A stretch of DNA of 64,000 nucleotides, taken from the NCBI RefSeq assembly GCF_025340265.1, contig NZ_CP022708.1:147501-211500 (forward strand), in the 5' to 3' direction. Below the pieces are notes generated by a model, which saw only the letters and a program-made list of their open reading frames with translations, did not search any database and was not told the origin of the DNA. Positions within the stretch are counted from its first letter, which is position 1; the number at the start of each line of letters is the position of its first letter. The DNA is from Novosphingobium sp. 9 (GTDB taxonomy: Bacteria; Pseudomonadota; Alphaproteobacteria; Sphingomonadales; Sphingomonadaceae). The position numbers and the translations under genes were made by a program. Positions 46,380 to 55,844 of the stretch are shown here, in pieces.

Positions 46380-48092
46380 TCAGGTCAGGGCACCACGCAG
46401 CAGCCCCTTCACATCCTCGGCTCGGCCCGCAAGCACGGCCTTGGCCGAATAGAGCGCGGTGCCGAAAACCTGACTGGCCTGTACCTTGGGCGGCATCACC
46501 AGTTCCATGCGATCGGTAACGACATCGAGCAGTGCGGGGCCGGGCGTTGCCAGCCAGTCTCGCACGGCATTGTCCAGATCGCTGGCCTTTTCCACGCGCC
46601 GTGCCCAGAAGCCGATGGCCTCGGCAACCCGTGCGAAGTCGGGATTCTTGAGGTTGGTGTAGGAGTCGAGCAGCCCTTCGACCTTCTGTTCAAGCTCCAC
46701 GAAGCCCAGCGAACTGTTGTCGAACACACAGACCTTGATCGGCAGGTCTTCCTGAATGGCGGTCAGCAGGTCGCCCAGCAGCATGGCAATGCCGCCGTCG
46801 CCCGAAAGCGAGATGACCTGACGGCCGGGGCAGGCTGCCTGCGCACCCAGTGCATTGGGCATGGCATTGGCCATTGTCCCATGCGTCAGCGAGATCACCG
46901 TGCGGTTCCGGCCGGTCGCAGGGACATGGCGCAGGCACCACACCATCGGGGAGCCGCCATCGGCCGTCCACACGGCGTCAGGCTGCGCGTGTCTGGCGAT
47001 GGTCTCGGTCAGATACTGCGGATGGATCGGCACCTTGTCATTGGCCACGGCATGCTTGGACTGTTCGCTCTGGGCCTTGGCGTGATGCTTCAGGCACTGG
47101 TCGAGGAAGGCGCGATCATCCTTTGGGGTGATCATCGGCAGCAGCGCATCGAGCGTCGAGCGCACATCGCCGACTGCGGCGATGTCTACCGGATGGCGGC
47201 GACCAAGGTGGGTGCCGTCAAGATCGATCTGCAGGATCGTCGCTTTTTCGGGATAGAACTGGCGCCACGCGAAGTCACAGCCGAGCAGCAGCAGCGTATC
47301 GCACGCGGTCAGCGCGTGATAGCCCGCTTCGGAACCGAACACACCGGTCATGCCTACGAGGTAGGGGTTGTCGTGTTCCAGAAAATCCTTGGCACGCGAG
47401 GTATGCGCCACCGGCGCCTTCAGCTTTTCGGCCAGCGCGATCACCTGATCGTGGGCTTCATGCGTTCCCGAACCGCCATAGATCGCGACTTTTCTGCCGG
47501 CGTTCAGGGCTGTTGCCAGTTGCTCCAGTTCTGTCTGCGCAGGAAGCGTCCGCGGTGTCGCGCGATGGACGCGGAAGGCAGGCTCGTCGGGCGCCTTGGC
47601 GCTGGAGACGTCGGCAGGAACGATCAGCACCGCAACGCCTTTCTTCGCGATCGCGGCTTGTGCGGCCATCGCGGTCATGCGGCGGGCCTGTCCGGGTGTG
47701 CGGATCTCCTCGCAGAATACCGAACAGCTCTGGTAGATCGGTTTGTAGTCCACTTCCTGCGGGAAATCGAAGCCGAGTTCGTCGCGTACGATCTGGCTGG
47801 CGATAAGGACTACCGGCGCCCGGTTGCGATGACTGTCGAACAGGCCGTTGATAAAGTGCAGGCTACCGGGACCGCATGAACCGGCGCAGGCGGTGAGGTC
47901 GCCTGTCACCATGGCGTCGGCTCCTGCGGCGAACCCACCGGCTTCCTCATGGCGCATGTGAACCCAGCGGATTTGCGAGCGACGGATCGAGTCGGTGACA
48001 TGGTTGAGCGTGTCACCCGGAACGCCGTAACAGCGGCGTACACCGGCCTGCTCCAGCGTTTCAACGATGACATCTGCGACGGTCTGGGACAT
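46380..48092 (-). CDS. poxB: Thiamine-diphosphate pyruvate dehydrogenase/oxidase, PoxB-like
   Basis: 570 residues, typical of pyruvate:quinone oxidoreductase, which turns pyruvate into acetate and CO2. The ATG at 48092 has AAGGAG nine bases upstream. TPP enzyme features: Glu in VHMRHEEAGGFAAGAD, TACAGSCGPGSLHFING, the FAD/central domain (VAIYGGSGTHEAHDQVI) and the TPP motif GDGG at 431-434 with DNSSLGFVELEQ. A C-terminal membrane-lipid binding end as in E. coli PoxB is not obvious. It lies 51 bp downstream of a LysR gene on the same strand, which may control it. Confidence 0.88.
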   Translation of the reverse strand: MSQTVADVIVETLEQAGVRRCYGVPGDTLNHVTDSIRRSQIRWVHMRHEEAGGFAAGADAMVTGDLTACAGSCGPGSLHFINGLFDSHRNRAPVVLIASQIVRDELGFDFPQEVDYKPIYQSCSVFCEEIRTPGQARRMTAMAAQAAIAKKGVAVLIVPADVSSAKAPDEPAFRVHRATPRTLPAQTELEQLATALNAGRKVAIYGGSGTHEAHDQVIALAEKLKAPVAHTSRAKDFLEHDNPYLVGMTGVFGSEAGYHALTACDTLLLLGCDFAWRQFYPEKATILQIDLDGTHLGRRHPVDIAAVGDVRSTLDALLPMITPKDDRAFLDQCLKHHAKAQSEQSKHAVANDKVPIHPQYLTETIARHAQPDAVWTADGGSPMVWCLRHVPATGRNRTVISLTHGTMANAMPNALGAQAACPGRQVISLSGDGGIAMLLGDLLTAIQEDLPIKVCVFDNSSLGFVELEQKVEGLLDSYTNLKNPDFARVAEAIGFWARRVEKASDLDNAVRDWLATPGPALLDVVTDRMELVMPPKVQASQVFGTALYSAKAVLAGRAEDVKGLLRGALT

Positions 48093-48143
48093 GCGGGAAA
48101 CTCCTTGGGGTCGGCCAAGCAAGTCTCGGGAGAGGTTAAGGTT

Positions 48144-49075
48144 TCATGCGTTGTCCGCAAGTGGGGATGAGGGAGGGGCATCTCCGGCTGCCTGCTGGAA
48201 AAGCAGTGCGCGCAGCCAGCCTTGCGTGGGGTCGCGGTGGCTTCGCTCATGCCACACGGCGATCTTGCTGAAGCCGGGCACGTCGATCGGCGGCGGATAC
48301 GCCACGATGCCCGGAGCATGCCGGAAAAGCCGCGAAGGGGCGACCGTTACCAGATCGGTTGTGCGCAGCAGATCAGCGAGCGCCTGAAAGCTGCCGAGAG
48401 ATGCCTGTACCCGTCGCGAGCGACCGATCGCGGCCAGGGCCGTGTCGGTCACGCCGGAGAAATCGTCGCCGCCCAGGGAAACCAGCGCATGATCGAGCGC
48501 GCAGAACGTGTCGAGGTCGGGCAATGCTCCGGCGACCGGATGATCGGCCCGCATCGCGACAACGTAATGCTCATCGAACAGGTGGCGGGAGCGCAGCGAT
48601 CCCGGTGCCATCTGCGGCGTGGTCAGCGCCAGATCGAGGTCGCCATTGTCGAACCATGCGCCCAGTTCGACCTCGGGTACGGGTTGGACCGAAACCCGTA
48701 TTCCTGGAGCAAGCGAGCGAAGGCGTGAAAGACAGGGCAAGGCAAGAGTGTGAAGCGCATAATCGGTCGCAGCAATACGCCATGTGCCTCGGGCGCTCGA
48801 CGGGTCGAAAATGGGGGCTGGAACAGGCTGTCCAATTCGTCCAGCGCCTGCCGGAGCGGTGCAGCCAATTGCAATGCGCGCTCAGTCGGCACGATGCCGC
48901 GCTGCCCCCGAACGAACAGTGGGTCGGCAAACGCTTCCCTTAGCCGTGCGAGCATGCCGCTGACTGCCGGTTGCGACAAGTTGAGCCGACTGGCGGCCCG
49001 CGTCACGCTACGTTCGACCAGCAGGGCGTCGAGCGCTTTGAGGAGATTGAGGTCGAAAATCTTGATATCAGTCAT
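48144..49075 (-). CDS. LysR-type regulator; one probable homopolymer frameshift
   Basis: The N-terminal part has the LysR helix-turn-helix: DLNLLKALDALLVERSVTRA, NLSQPAVSGMLARLREAFADP and LFVRGQRGIVPTERA. The frame breaks at the G5 run 48813-48817. With one extra base it reads FQPPIFDPSSARGTWRIAAT and continues into the effector domain (PGIRVSVQPVPEVELGAWF, GDLDLALTTPQ, ADLLRTTDLVTVAPSRLF). The repaired protein has 310 residues, normal for the family; LTTRs of this NodD/PcaQ-like pattern keep the IAATDYAL segment. It is just upstream of poxB and divergent from the SRPBCC gene. It would be a pseudogene if the shift is real. Confidence 0.85.
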
Positions 49076-49191
49076 GGCGATGACGATCATCCGGAGTCAT
49101 AATTGGAATAATGGCTGAGCGAGGAGCAAATGAACAGCCGCAAGGTGAATACAGATGGTGTTCGCCATGAAATATCGAGTGAGATCCTACG

Positions 49192-49707
49192 ATGAACGCC
49201 ATTTTCTGGCCGGAAGGTTACATTCCCGGCTTTGCCGACAATTTTGCCTCGAACGAGATGATCGTGGCTGGACTCACCGCCGACCAGGTGTGGCCACTGT
49301 TGGCCAACGCTGAAGTGTGGCCGAGCTACTACGCGAATTGCGCTGACATTGCCTTCCCCGATGGGAATGGTCCGGTGCTTGCAGAGGGGACTCGTTTCTT
49401 TTTCCGCACCTTCGGCTTTCCTGTCGATTGCGAAGTGACCGAATATGTTGCTCCGCAGGCTGGAGCGCCGGGCCGTGTCGCGTGGCATGGCTGGTCGGGT
49501 GAGGGCGATGAGCGGCTTGACGTGCATCATGCTTGGTTGATCGAAGATATTGAGGGCGGCCGGGTGCGCGTCCTCACGCAGGAAACCCAGAACGGCAACC
49601 CTGCAAAGGCGCTGGCGGCAGCCGTGCCGAACCCGATGATCAATGGCCATGATGAATGGCTGCGCGGGATGCTCGCTGCTGCGCGCGAGGGTTTGGCGCA
49701 AGCTTGA
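49192..49707 (+). CDS. SRPBCC-fold (polyketide cyclase/START-like) protein
   Basis: 171 residues with the SRPBCC lipid/ligand-binding pattern: SNEMIVAGLTADQVWPLLAN at the start of the fold, VWPSYYANCADIAF, FFFRTFGFPVDCEVTEYV, and an amphipathic last helix (DEWLRGMLAAAREGLAQA). Such proteins bind hydrophobic ligands or are uncharacterised enzymes. It is divergent from the LysR gene, a common arrangement for a LysR target. Confidence 0.85.
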   Translation: MNAIFWPEGYIPGFADNFASNEMIVAGLTADQVWPLLANAEVWPSYYANCADIAFPDGNGPVLAEGTRFFFRTFGFPVDCEVTEYVAPQAGAPGRVAWHGWSGEGDERLDVHHAWLIEDIEGGRVRVLTQETQNGNPAKALAAAVPNPMINGHDEWLRGMLAAAREGLAQA

Positions 49708-49716
49708 GGAATAAAG

Positions 49717-49751
49717 CGTGCGGACGAAGGGGTATTCCCGTCGTCCGCACG
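49717..49751. terminator. Bidirectional terminator between convergent SRPBCC and SDR genes
   Basis: Perfect 11-base arms CGTGCGGACGA and TCGTCCGCACG, with inner GGG/CCC pairing. T-rich tail (TTCATTTCTT) on the plus strand and CTTTATTCC on the minus strand. Confidence 0.85.
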
Positions 49752-49759
49752 TTCATTTC

Positions 49760-50446
49760 TTACCAGGCGTGCGGCTCGCCGGTCCACTTGTACAGGCCGC
49801 CTGACATGTCCGGCGTGAGCCGCCCGGCAAGAGCGACGATGCCCGACGCGCTTTCCTGCGGCGTAATGTCGGCGCCGGGGCCACCCATGTCGGTCTGCAC
49901 CCAGCCCGGATGGACGCTGATGGCGATGATGCCGCGATCCGTCGTGCCGGTCGCGACCTGCTGCGTCAGCTTGTGCACTGCGGCCTTGGACGTGCAGTAG
50001 ATTTCCGCGCCCGGATGCGTCCAGGTCGATGCGCCCATCTGGCTGCCGAAATTGACGACCCTGCTGCCTTCGCGGAGCCGGGGAAGGAACGCCTGAAACA
50101 CGCGCATCGGGCCGATGACGTTGACGTTCAGGACGCCCAGCCATTCGTCGAAATCGGCATGCTCGACCTGCGATGCGCGCGGGCCCAGAACGCCAGCCAC
50201 ATTATACAGGATATCGACCGGCGTATCTCCGGTATCGGCCGTACCTTGCCGCACCGATTCGTCCTCGGAAACATCCATGGCATGAAGCGTGATGAGGCCC
50301 TCGCTGTCGGCAGCCAGCGCGTTGAGTTCGGCGGCGCCATCGGGATCGCGGAGCAGGGCGAAGATGCGATCGCCCTTGGCAAGGTGGAGCTTCACGATTT
50401 CGAGCGCGATGCCGCGCCCCGCGCCGGTAATGGCGATATTGGCCAT
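49760..50446 (-). CDS. Short-chain dehydrogenase/reductase (C-factor-like)
   Basis: NAD(P)-dependent oxidoreductase of 228 residues. Cofactor motif TGAGRGIAL (7-15), NVAG at 82-85, and the catalytic residues Ser135 (NFGSQMG), Tyr150 and Lys154 (YCTSKAA). Also VHPGWVQTDMGGPGAD, typical of the CsgA/C-factor subgroup. AAGGGA lies before the ATG. The substrate is unknown. Confidence 0.93.
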   Translation of the reverse strand: MANIAITGAGRGIALEIVKLHLAKGDRIFALLRDPDGAAELNALAADSEGLITLHAMDVSEDESVRQGTADTGDTPVDILYNVAGVLGPRASQVEHADFDEWLGVLNVNVIGPMRVFQAFLPRLREGSRVVNFGSQMGASTWTHPGAEIYCTSKAAVHKLTQQVATGTTDRGIIAISVHPGWVQTDMGGPGADITPQESASGIVALAGRLTPDMSGGLYKWTGEPHAW

Positions 50447-50647
50447 GATGAAAATCCCTTGAGTGACAGGCCGGGCAGGATATGCCCTTGGGCCAAGCGG
50501 TTGAAGAGGCTACAGGTTCCTTCCGACCTCATGCGTTCGATATCGGACAGGACAGCGTTTTGGAAAGGATGCGGCTTTCCTTGACTTTTCGGCAGCCGAT
50601 GCCTAGTTGCCGTCCTTTCCGAACTCTCGAATTTTCACGGAGTGCCC

Positions 50648-50992
50648 ATGGCGCGCGTTACTGTCGAAGATTGCGTCGACAAGATCCCCAACCGTTTCGA
50701 CCTGGTCCTGCTGGCTGCGCAGCGTGCGCGCGAGATCTCGGGTGGTGCGGAACTCACGCTCGAGCGCGATCGTGACAAGAACCCCGTCGTCGCCCTTCGC
50801 GAGATCGCGGAAGAAACCGTGACGCCCAAGATTCTCAAGGAAACGCTGGTCACCTCGATGCAGCGTTACCTGCCGGAAGACGATGACGAGATGGACGATG
50901 TCGGCTCGCTGAGCCAGTCGGCCGAAGCGCTGCGCATCACGGCTTCGGCGCCGACGCGCAACACCTCGCTGGGCGCCGATTACGACGGTTGA
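50648..50992 (+). CDS. rpoZ: RNA polymerase omega subunit
   Basis: 114 residues starting [20 protein letters not shown], then [11 protein letters not shown] and the conserved [15 protein letters not shown], as in alphaproteobacterial RpoZ. It stabilises the beta' subunit and is part of the ppGpp-binding surface in many bacteria. The ATG at 50648 has GGAG at a 7-base distance; a GTG two codons upstream is less likely. A long acidic C-terminal tail ([10 protein letters not shown]) is normal in this group. Confidence 0.96.
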   Translation: MARVTVEDCVDKIPNRFDLVLLAAQRAREISGGAELTLERDRDKNPVVALREIAEETVTPKILKETLVTSMQRYLPEDDDEMDDVGSLSQSAEALRITASAPTRNTSLGADYDG

Positions 50993-51038
50993 TCCCCGGC
51001 ACTTGACCTTGCCGGGATGAGGCGCAAGTCTCTTCCCG

Positions 51039-51917
51039 GTGAAGGACAAGAACCGAAAACTTCCCCGGATCGCAGGGTTCGCCATGGGCGGCGTGCGAAA
51101 GCCGGATGAAGCCGCCAGACATCCTGGTGAGCAGGACGCTGATGGCGCGCTTGCACCTGCTGGTGCGACGATCGCCGTGTACAGCGTCAAAGGTGGCGTC
51201 GGAAAGACGACCTTCGCGGCCAACCTTGCCTGGTGTTCCAGTGCAATGACCGGGCACCGTACCTTGTTGTGGGATCTCGATGCCGCAGGCGGATCGGGAT
51301 TTCTCTACGATCTTCAGCCACAATCGACGCATCTTGTCGAAGAGGTCTTCACGCGCGGCCGTGCCGTTGCGAAGCTGATCCAGCATACCTCTTATGCCGG
51401 GCTGGATGTGCTGCCGGCCGATGACAGCATCCGTGCGCTCGATTCCCGGCTCCTGCAGATCGGCAAGCGCAAGCGACTGGCGCGGCTGACCGAGGAACTG
51501 ACGCAGCATTATCCCCGCGTAGTGCTGGATTGCCCGCCGGTGATGAACGAACTGTCCGCCCAGATCATTCGCGCGGCCGATCTCGTGATCGTGCCGTTGC
51601 CGCCTTCGCCGCTTTCGGCGCGGGCGCTTGATCTGGTGGTCCGTGAGATCGCCGGGGCTGGAAAACGACACCCGCCGATCCTGCCTGTTCTCTCGATGCT
51701 CGACTTGCGTCGCGGTCTCCACCGGGAAGTGCGCGCCGCGCAGCCGGAGTGGCCCTCGGTGCCCTATGCCAGCGTGGTTGAACAGGGTGCCGTGCAGCGT
51801 CAGCCGGTAGGCGTATTGTCGCCGAAAAGCGCAGCGGCGCAGGCGTTTGCCGGTCTTTGGTCCGCGATCGAGCGCAAGTTGCAGGGTGGCCGTGCCGGAG
51901 GCTTCGCCGAACTCTAG
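51039..51917 (+). CDS. ParA/MinD-like ATPase
   Basis: P-loop ATPase, up to 292 residues from the GTG at 51039; an ATG at 51084 is also possible. Deviant Walker A KGGVGKTT at 51-58, switch I-like WDLDAAGGSGFLYDLQP, Walker B VVLDCPPVMNE and VIVPLPPSPLSARALDL. The C-terminus has VPYASVVEQGAVQRQPVG, as in ParA proteins that act alone rather than with ParB. No parB-like gene or parS site is next to it, so it probably positions some other cargo in the cell. Confidence 0.9.
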   Translation: MKDKNRKLPRIAGFAMGGVRKPDEAARHPGEQDADGALAPAGATIAVYSVKGGVGKTTFAANLAWCSSAMTGHRTLLWDLDAAGGSGFLYDLQPQSTHLVEEVFTRGRAVAKLIQHTSYAGLDVLPADDSIRALDSRLLQIGKRKRLARLTEELTQHYPRVVLDCPPVMNELSAQIIRAADLVIVPLPPSPLSARALDLVVREIAGAGKRHPPILPVLSMLDLRRGLHREVRAAQPEWPSVPYASVVEQGAVQRQPVGVLSPKSAAAQAFAGLWSAIERKLQGGRAGGFAEL

Positions 51918-51978
51918 ACCTGCATTGCGCTGCAGCGATCCGTACGGCACACTCGCGACCAGCGGATTGCTGGGGGCG

Positions 51979-53070
51979 ATGATGAGTGCAGGGGAAGGAC
52001 TGGCGGAACTGGGGCAGGGGGCGTTGCTTTCGGCGGCTGTGGACGGCGGTGGTGTCGAACCGCACGGTGCGCAAAGCGATGGCCATACCCATGAAACGGC
52101 CTGCCTCAACTGCGGGACGGGGCTGATCGGCTCTCACTGCCATGTCTGCGGGCAGGCGGCGCATGTCCACCGGACGCTGGGCGCGTTCTTCCACGATCTG
52201 CTGCACGGCGTCTTCCATTTCGAGGGGCGGGTCTGGCGCACGCTGCCCTTACTGGTTTTGCATCCGGGGCGACTGACGCGGCAATATATCGCGGGTAAAC
52301 GGGCGAGTTACGTGTCGCCGATCGCGCTGTTCCTGTTCTTCGTCTTCGTGATGTTCGCGGTGTTCCATGCCGTGGAAGACCACGAGGGCGGACACGCCAC
52401 AGCGGCAGTATCAGACCCTTCCGCCATCGAGAAAGCCATATCCACCAGTGAGTTGAAACTTGGCCAGTTGAAGGCTGAACGGGGCCGACTGATCGCCGCC
52501 GGGCGCGATACCGATCAGATTGACAAGCAGATCGACAATGCCCAGGATGGCCTTGATGTCCTGCATGGCACGCGCGATGCCCTGTCGGACAAGGGCGGGA
52601 ATCTGGTGGCCAGCGGGACGTCGATTTCGCAACTCGACAAGACATTGCGCCCGCGTATCGTCGGCGCGATCCGCAAGTTCCAGAGCAATCCCGACCTCGC
52701 GATCTACAAGATACAGACCTATGCCTACAAATACAGCTGGGCGCTGATTCCGATTTCGGTGCCTTTCCTTTGGCTGCTTTTCCCGTTCTCCCGACGATAC
52801 CACTTGTACGATCACACCGTTTTCGTGACGTATTCACTGTGCTTCATGACACTTCTGGTGATCGTGGCGATGCTCTGCTCGGCCATTGGCTGGGGAGGGC
52901 TGGTGGGTGTGCTCGTCTTCCTTCCGCCGCTGCACATGTATCGACAGTTGCGCGGTGCCTATCTGGTCAGCCGCTGGGGTGCGCTCTGGCGAACGGGCAT
53001 GCTGGTGTGGTTCGCGGCGATGGCCCTGACGCTGTTTTTCGTGATGATCATGGCGCAGACCAGCTTTTGA
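51979..53070 (+). CDS. DUF3667 membrane protein with zinc-ribbon
   Basis: 363 residues from the ATG at 51979 (a second ATG follows directly). A CLNCGTGL...CHVCGQ zinc ribbon sits near residues 35-55, followed by the DUF3667 core GAFFHDLLHGVFHFEGRVWR and LTRQYIAGKRASYVSPIALFL. A first membrane span, a long soluble helical loop (about 135-240), then three more spans (SWALIPISVPFLWLLFPF, TLLVIVAMLCSAIGW and a last one near the end). Function unknown in the family. Confidence 0.88.
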   Translation: MMSAGEGLAELGQGALLSAAVDGGGVEPHGAQSDGHTHETACLNCGTGLIGSHCHVCGQAAHVHRTLGAFFHDLLHGVFHFEGRVWRTLPLLVLHPGRLTRQYIAGKRASYVSPIALFLFFVFVMFAVFHAVEDHEGGHATAAVSDPSAIEKAISTSELKLGQLKAERGRLIAAGRDTDQIDKQIDNAQDGLDVLHGTRDALSDKGGNLVASGTSISQLDKTLRPRIVGAIRKFQSNPDLAIYKIQTYAYKYSWALIPISVPFLWLLFPFSRRYHLYDHTVFVTYSLCFMTLLVIVAMLCSAIGWGGLVGVLVFLPPLHMYRQLRGAYLVSRWGALWRTGMLVWFAAMALTLFFVMIMAQTSF

Positions 53071-53202
53071 GCGGTTTTCGCCCGCTTGCGAGTAGTGTCG
53101 GCACCGTTTGAAGCGTAGAGGTGCGTCCGGCAGGGCAGAGCACATGTCCGCCATGGTCAAGCCGACCCGCCTGTCGCTTTCGCGAACCGATTGCCCAAAG
53201 CA

Positions 53203-53235
53203 AAGGGGCGTCGGACCCTTGGTCCAACGCCCCTT
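53203..53235 (-). terminator. Intrinsic terminator of ftsH
   Basis: AAGGGGCGT and ACGCCCCTT arms with inner GGACC/GGTCC pairing. On the minus strand a TTTGCTTT tail follows. It lies 80 bp after the ftsH stop; the plus-strand DUF3667 gene ends upstream, so it may serve both. Confidence 0.8.
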
Positions 53236-53313
53236 CCTGCATTCTCCATGAAGGAGAACCGTGGTTCGTTCATCCGGTTCCCGTTCGGTGGAACGGACCG
53301 GAAAATTTCACCG

Positions 53314-55251
53314 TCAGATACCCTGCGCTGCCGGGCCGCCGGAGAAGCGCTTGCCCGCCTTGGGGATCGACGAGCCACGCACGGCCACGGGCTTGCCCGC
53401 AGCCAGCGTCATGTCGCCGGGGCGGTCGAGCTTGCCGGTTTCCAGCAACTGCTTGATGTCATCGCCTGTCAGCGTTTCGTATTCCAGCATCGCCAGCGCC
53501 AGCGTGTGGAGTTCCTCGTTGCGATCGGTGAGGATCTGCGTCGCGCGGGCGTGGGCGTTGTCGACCAGTTCGCGGATCTCGCTGTCGATCAGCTTGTTGG
53601 TCTCGTCCGATCCCATGATGCGCTGCGAGGCGCCCATGCCGAGATAGCCTTCCTGCTGGTCTTCGTACTGGAGCGGACCGAGCTTGTCGGACATGCCCCA
53701 TTTCGTGACCATCGAGCGGGCGAGGCCGGTGGCGTACTGGATATCGCCTGAGGCGCCCGAGGAGACCTTGTCGTAACCAAAGATCAGTTCTTCGGCGACA
53801 CGGCCACCCATGGCGACCGAGAGGTTCGCCAGCATCTTGTCGCGGTGATACGAATAGCTGTCACGCTCAGGCAGGCGCATGACCATGCCCAGCGCGCGAC
53901 CGCGCGGGATGATCGTGGCCTTGTGGATCGGATCGGACGCCGGTTCATGCACCGAGACGAGCGCGTGGCCCGCTTCGTGATAGGCGGTCATCTTCTTCTC
54001 GTCCTCGGTCATGACCATCGAGCGGCGTTCCGCGCCCATCATCACCTTGTCCTTGGCGTCCTCGAACTCCTGCATCGCGACGAGGCGCTTGCTGCGGCGC
54101 GCGGCCAGCAGTGCGGCTTCGTTGACGAGGTTGGCGAGGTCCGCACCCGAGAAACCGGGCGTGCCGCGTGCGATCACGCGCGGGTTCACGTCGGGCGCCA
54201 GCGGCACCTTCTTCATGTGAACGGCCAGGATCTTCTCGCGACCATCGATGTCGGGCACCGGCACCACGACCTGACGGTCGAAACGGCCGGGGCGCAGCAG
54301 CGCGGGATCGAGCACATCGGGGCGGTTGGTCGCCGCGATGATGATGATGCCCTCGTTCGCCTCGAAGCCGTCCATCTCGACGAGCAGCTGGTTCAGCGTC
54401 TGCTCGCGTTCGTCGTTCGAGTTGCCGAGGCCCGAGCCGCGATGACGGCCCACGGCGTCGATCTCGTCGATGAAGACGATGCATGGCGCATTCTTCTTGG
54501 CCTGCTCGAACATGTCGCGCACGCGGCTTGCGCCGACGCCGACGAACATTTCGACGAAATCCGAACCCGAGATCGTGAAGAACGGAACGCCTGCCTCCCC
54601 GGCGATGGCGCGGGCGAGCAGGGTCTTGCCGGTGCCGGGCGAGCCGACCAGCAGCGCGCCCTTGGGAATCTGGCCGCCGAGCTTGGAGAAGCGGCCCGGA
54701 TCGCGCAGGAACTCGACGATCTCTTCGAGTTCCTCGCGTGCTTCGTCGATACCGGCAACGTCGTCGAAGGTGACGCGACCGGCGCGTTCTGTCAGCAGCT
54801 TGGCCTTGGATTTTCCGAAGCCCATCGCCCCCGAACCGCCGCCCTTCTGGACCTGTCGCAGTGCGAACACGGCAATGCCCAGAAGCAGCAGGAATGGCAG
54901 GAAATTGGCGAGCACATACAGCAGCATACTGCCTTGCTCGGGCGACTTGCCAGCATAGCGCACGTCATGGTCCTGAAGTAGCTGGACCAGTGAAGTGTCG
55001 TTGGCGACAGGAATGGTCGAGAAATTCTCGCCGTTCTTCAGCTTGCCGTCGATGCGGTCGTCGCCGATATCGACGGAGGCGACGGTGTCCTGCGCGACTT
55101 TGGCGCGGAAGTCCGAATAGGGGATCAGCGGGCCGCTTTCGGCACGTGATCCGAACATCGATACCACCAGAAGCAGGGCCAGGAAGATACCGCCCCATAC
55201 GAAGAGGCTCTTCACCCAGGGATTGCCGTTAGGCTGGTCGTCGTTGTTCAT
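53314..55251 (-). CDS. ftsH: ATP-dependent zinc metalloprotease FtsH
   Basis: Membrane-anchored AAA+ protease that degrades unstable membrane and regulatory proteins. 645 residues. Two N-terminal membrane spans (about 14-33 and 109-132), Walker A GSPGTGKT (203-210), Walker B IVFIDEID (258-265), arginine-finger region [10 protein letters not shown] (318-327) and zinc motif HEAGH (425-429) with a third ligand in [15 protein letters not shown]. The C-terminal tail is slightly shorter than some and ends GPAAQGI. A normal single copy by appearance. Confidence 0.97.
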   Translation of the reverse strand: MNNDDQPNGNPWVKSLFVWGGIFLALLLVVSMFGSRAESGPLIPYSDFRAKVAQDTVASVDIGDDRIDGKLKNGENFSTIPVANDTSLVQLLQDHDVRYAGKSPEQGSMLLYVLANFLPFLLLLGIAVFALRQVQKGGGSGAMGFGKSKAKLLTERAGRVTFDDVAGIDEAREELEEIVEFLRDPGRFSKLGGQIPKGALLVGSPGTGKTLLARAIAGEAGVPFFTISGSDFVEMFVGVGASRVRDMFEQAKKNAPCIVFIDEIDAVGRHRGSGLGNSNDEREQTLNQLLVEMDGFEANEGIIIIAATNRPDVLDPALLRPGRFDRQVVVPVPDIDGREKILAVHMKKVPLAPDVNPRVIARGTPGFSGADLANLVNEAALLAARRSKRLVAMQEFEDAKDKVMMGAERRSMVMTEDEKKMTAYHEAGHALVSVHEPASDPIHKATIIPRGRALGMVMRLPERDSYSYHRDKMLANLSVAMGGRVAEELIFGYDKVSSGASGDIQYATGLARSMVTKWGMSDKLGPLQYEDQQEGYLGMGASQRIMGSDETNKLIDSEIRELVDNAHARATQILTDRNEELHTLALAMLEYETLTGDDIKQLLETGKLDRPGDMTLAAGKPVAVRGSSIPKAGKRFSGGPAAQGI

Positions 55252-55310
55252 CTTGGAGGGAATCCGTCCTTTCTCCTCGCCAATGTAGGCGCCTTGGAGT
55301 GAACTGCAAG

Positions 55311-55844
55311 TTAGCGGGCGTCACCAAGATACGCTTGTCCCTGATCCGGCGCGGGAAGAGCGGCAAGAAGCCGTGCCCGCGCAAGGTCTTTCGGGCGCCC
55401 GAAGCTCAGAAAAAGAGCGTGAAGTTCAACACGTGAGGGGATGTAGAGCCTTGCGCCGGAAAGATCGATCGAAACGCGGGTTTGCGGCATTACGCGATTC
55501 CATTTCGGTCCATCTGGCCGCTGGAAATCCCGCGCGTGAAAGTCTGCCATGAAATCGACAGGTAGAGCGGTAGATTGCCAGGTGGCGAAGCGGGCCGAAC
55601 GGAAGCGCTCGTTCGCCGTGCCGGGGCCTACGGCGAGCCCTAGGCGCGGCAGGATCGTGTTGGCGTCTGGAACCGAAAGCAGCACATCGACATCGGCCAC
55701 CTCGATCGGCGCGGCACCGTGCAATGCGGCGGCAGCGCTGGCGATGATCCACCAGCGCTCGCGCGCTCCGGTCATGATCGCGGCGACATCAAGCAGAGTG
55801 TTGCGCAGGGCAGGAGCGAGGTCTGGAAGTGGCACGGGGCTCAT
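55311..55844 (-). CDS. Nucleotidyltransferase-fold hypothetical protein
   Basis: 177 residues. The segment [16 protein letters not shown] followed by [10 protein letters not shown] resembles the minimal nucleotidyltransferase core (two Asp before a strand); later [15 protein letters not shown] and a helical end. The first glycine motif is weak, so catalysis is uncertain. Its ATG overlaps the stop of the upstream histidine kinase by 4 bp. Confidence 0.7.
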   Translation of the reverse strand: MSPVPLPDLAPALRNTLLDVAAIMTGARERWWIIASAAAALHGAAPIEVADVDVLLSVPDANTILPRLGLAVGPGTANERFRSARFATWQSTALPVDFMADFHARDFQRPDGPKWNRVMPQTRVSIDLSGARLYIPSRVELHALFLSFGRPKDLARARLLAALPAPDQGQAYLGDAR

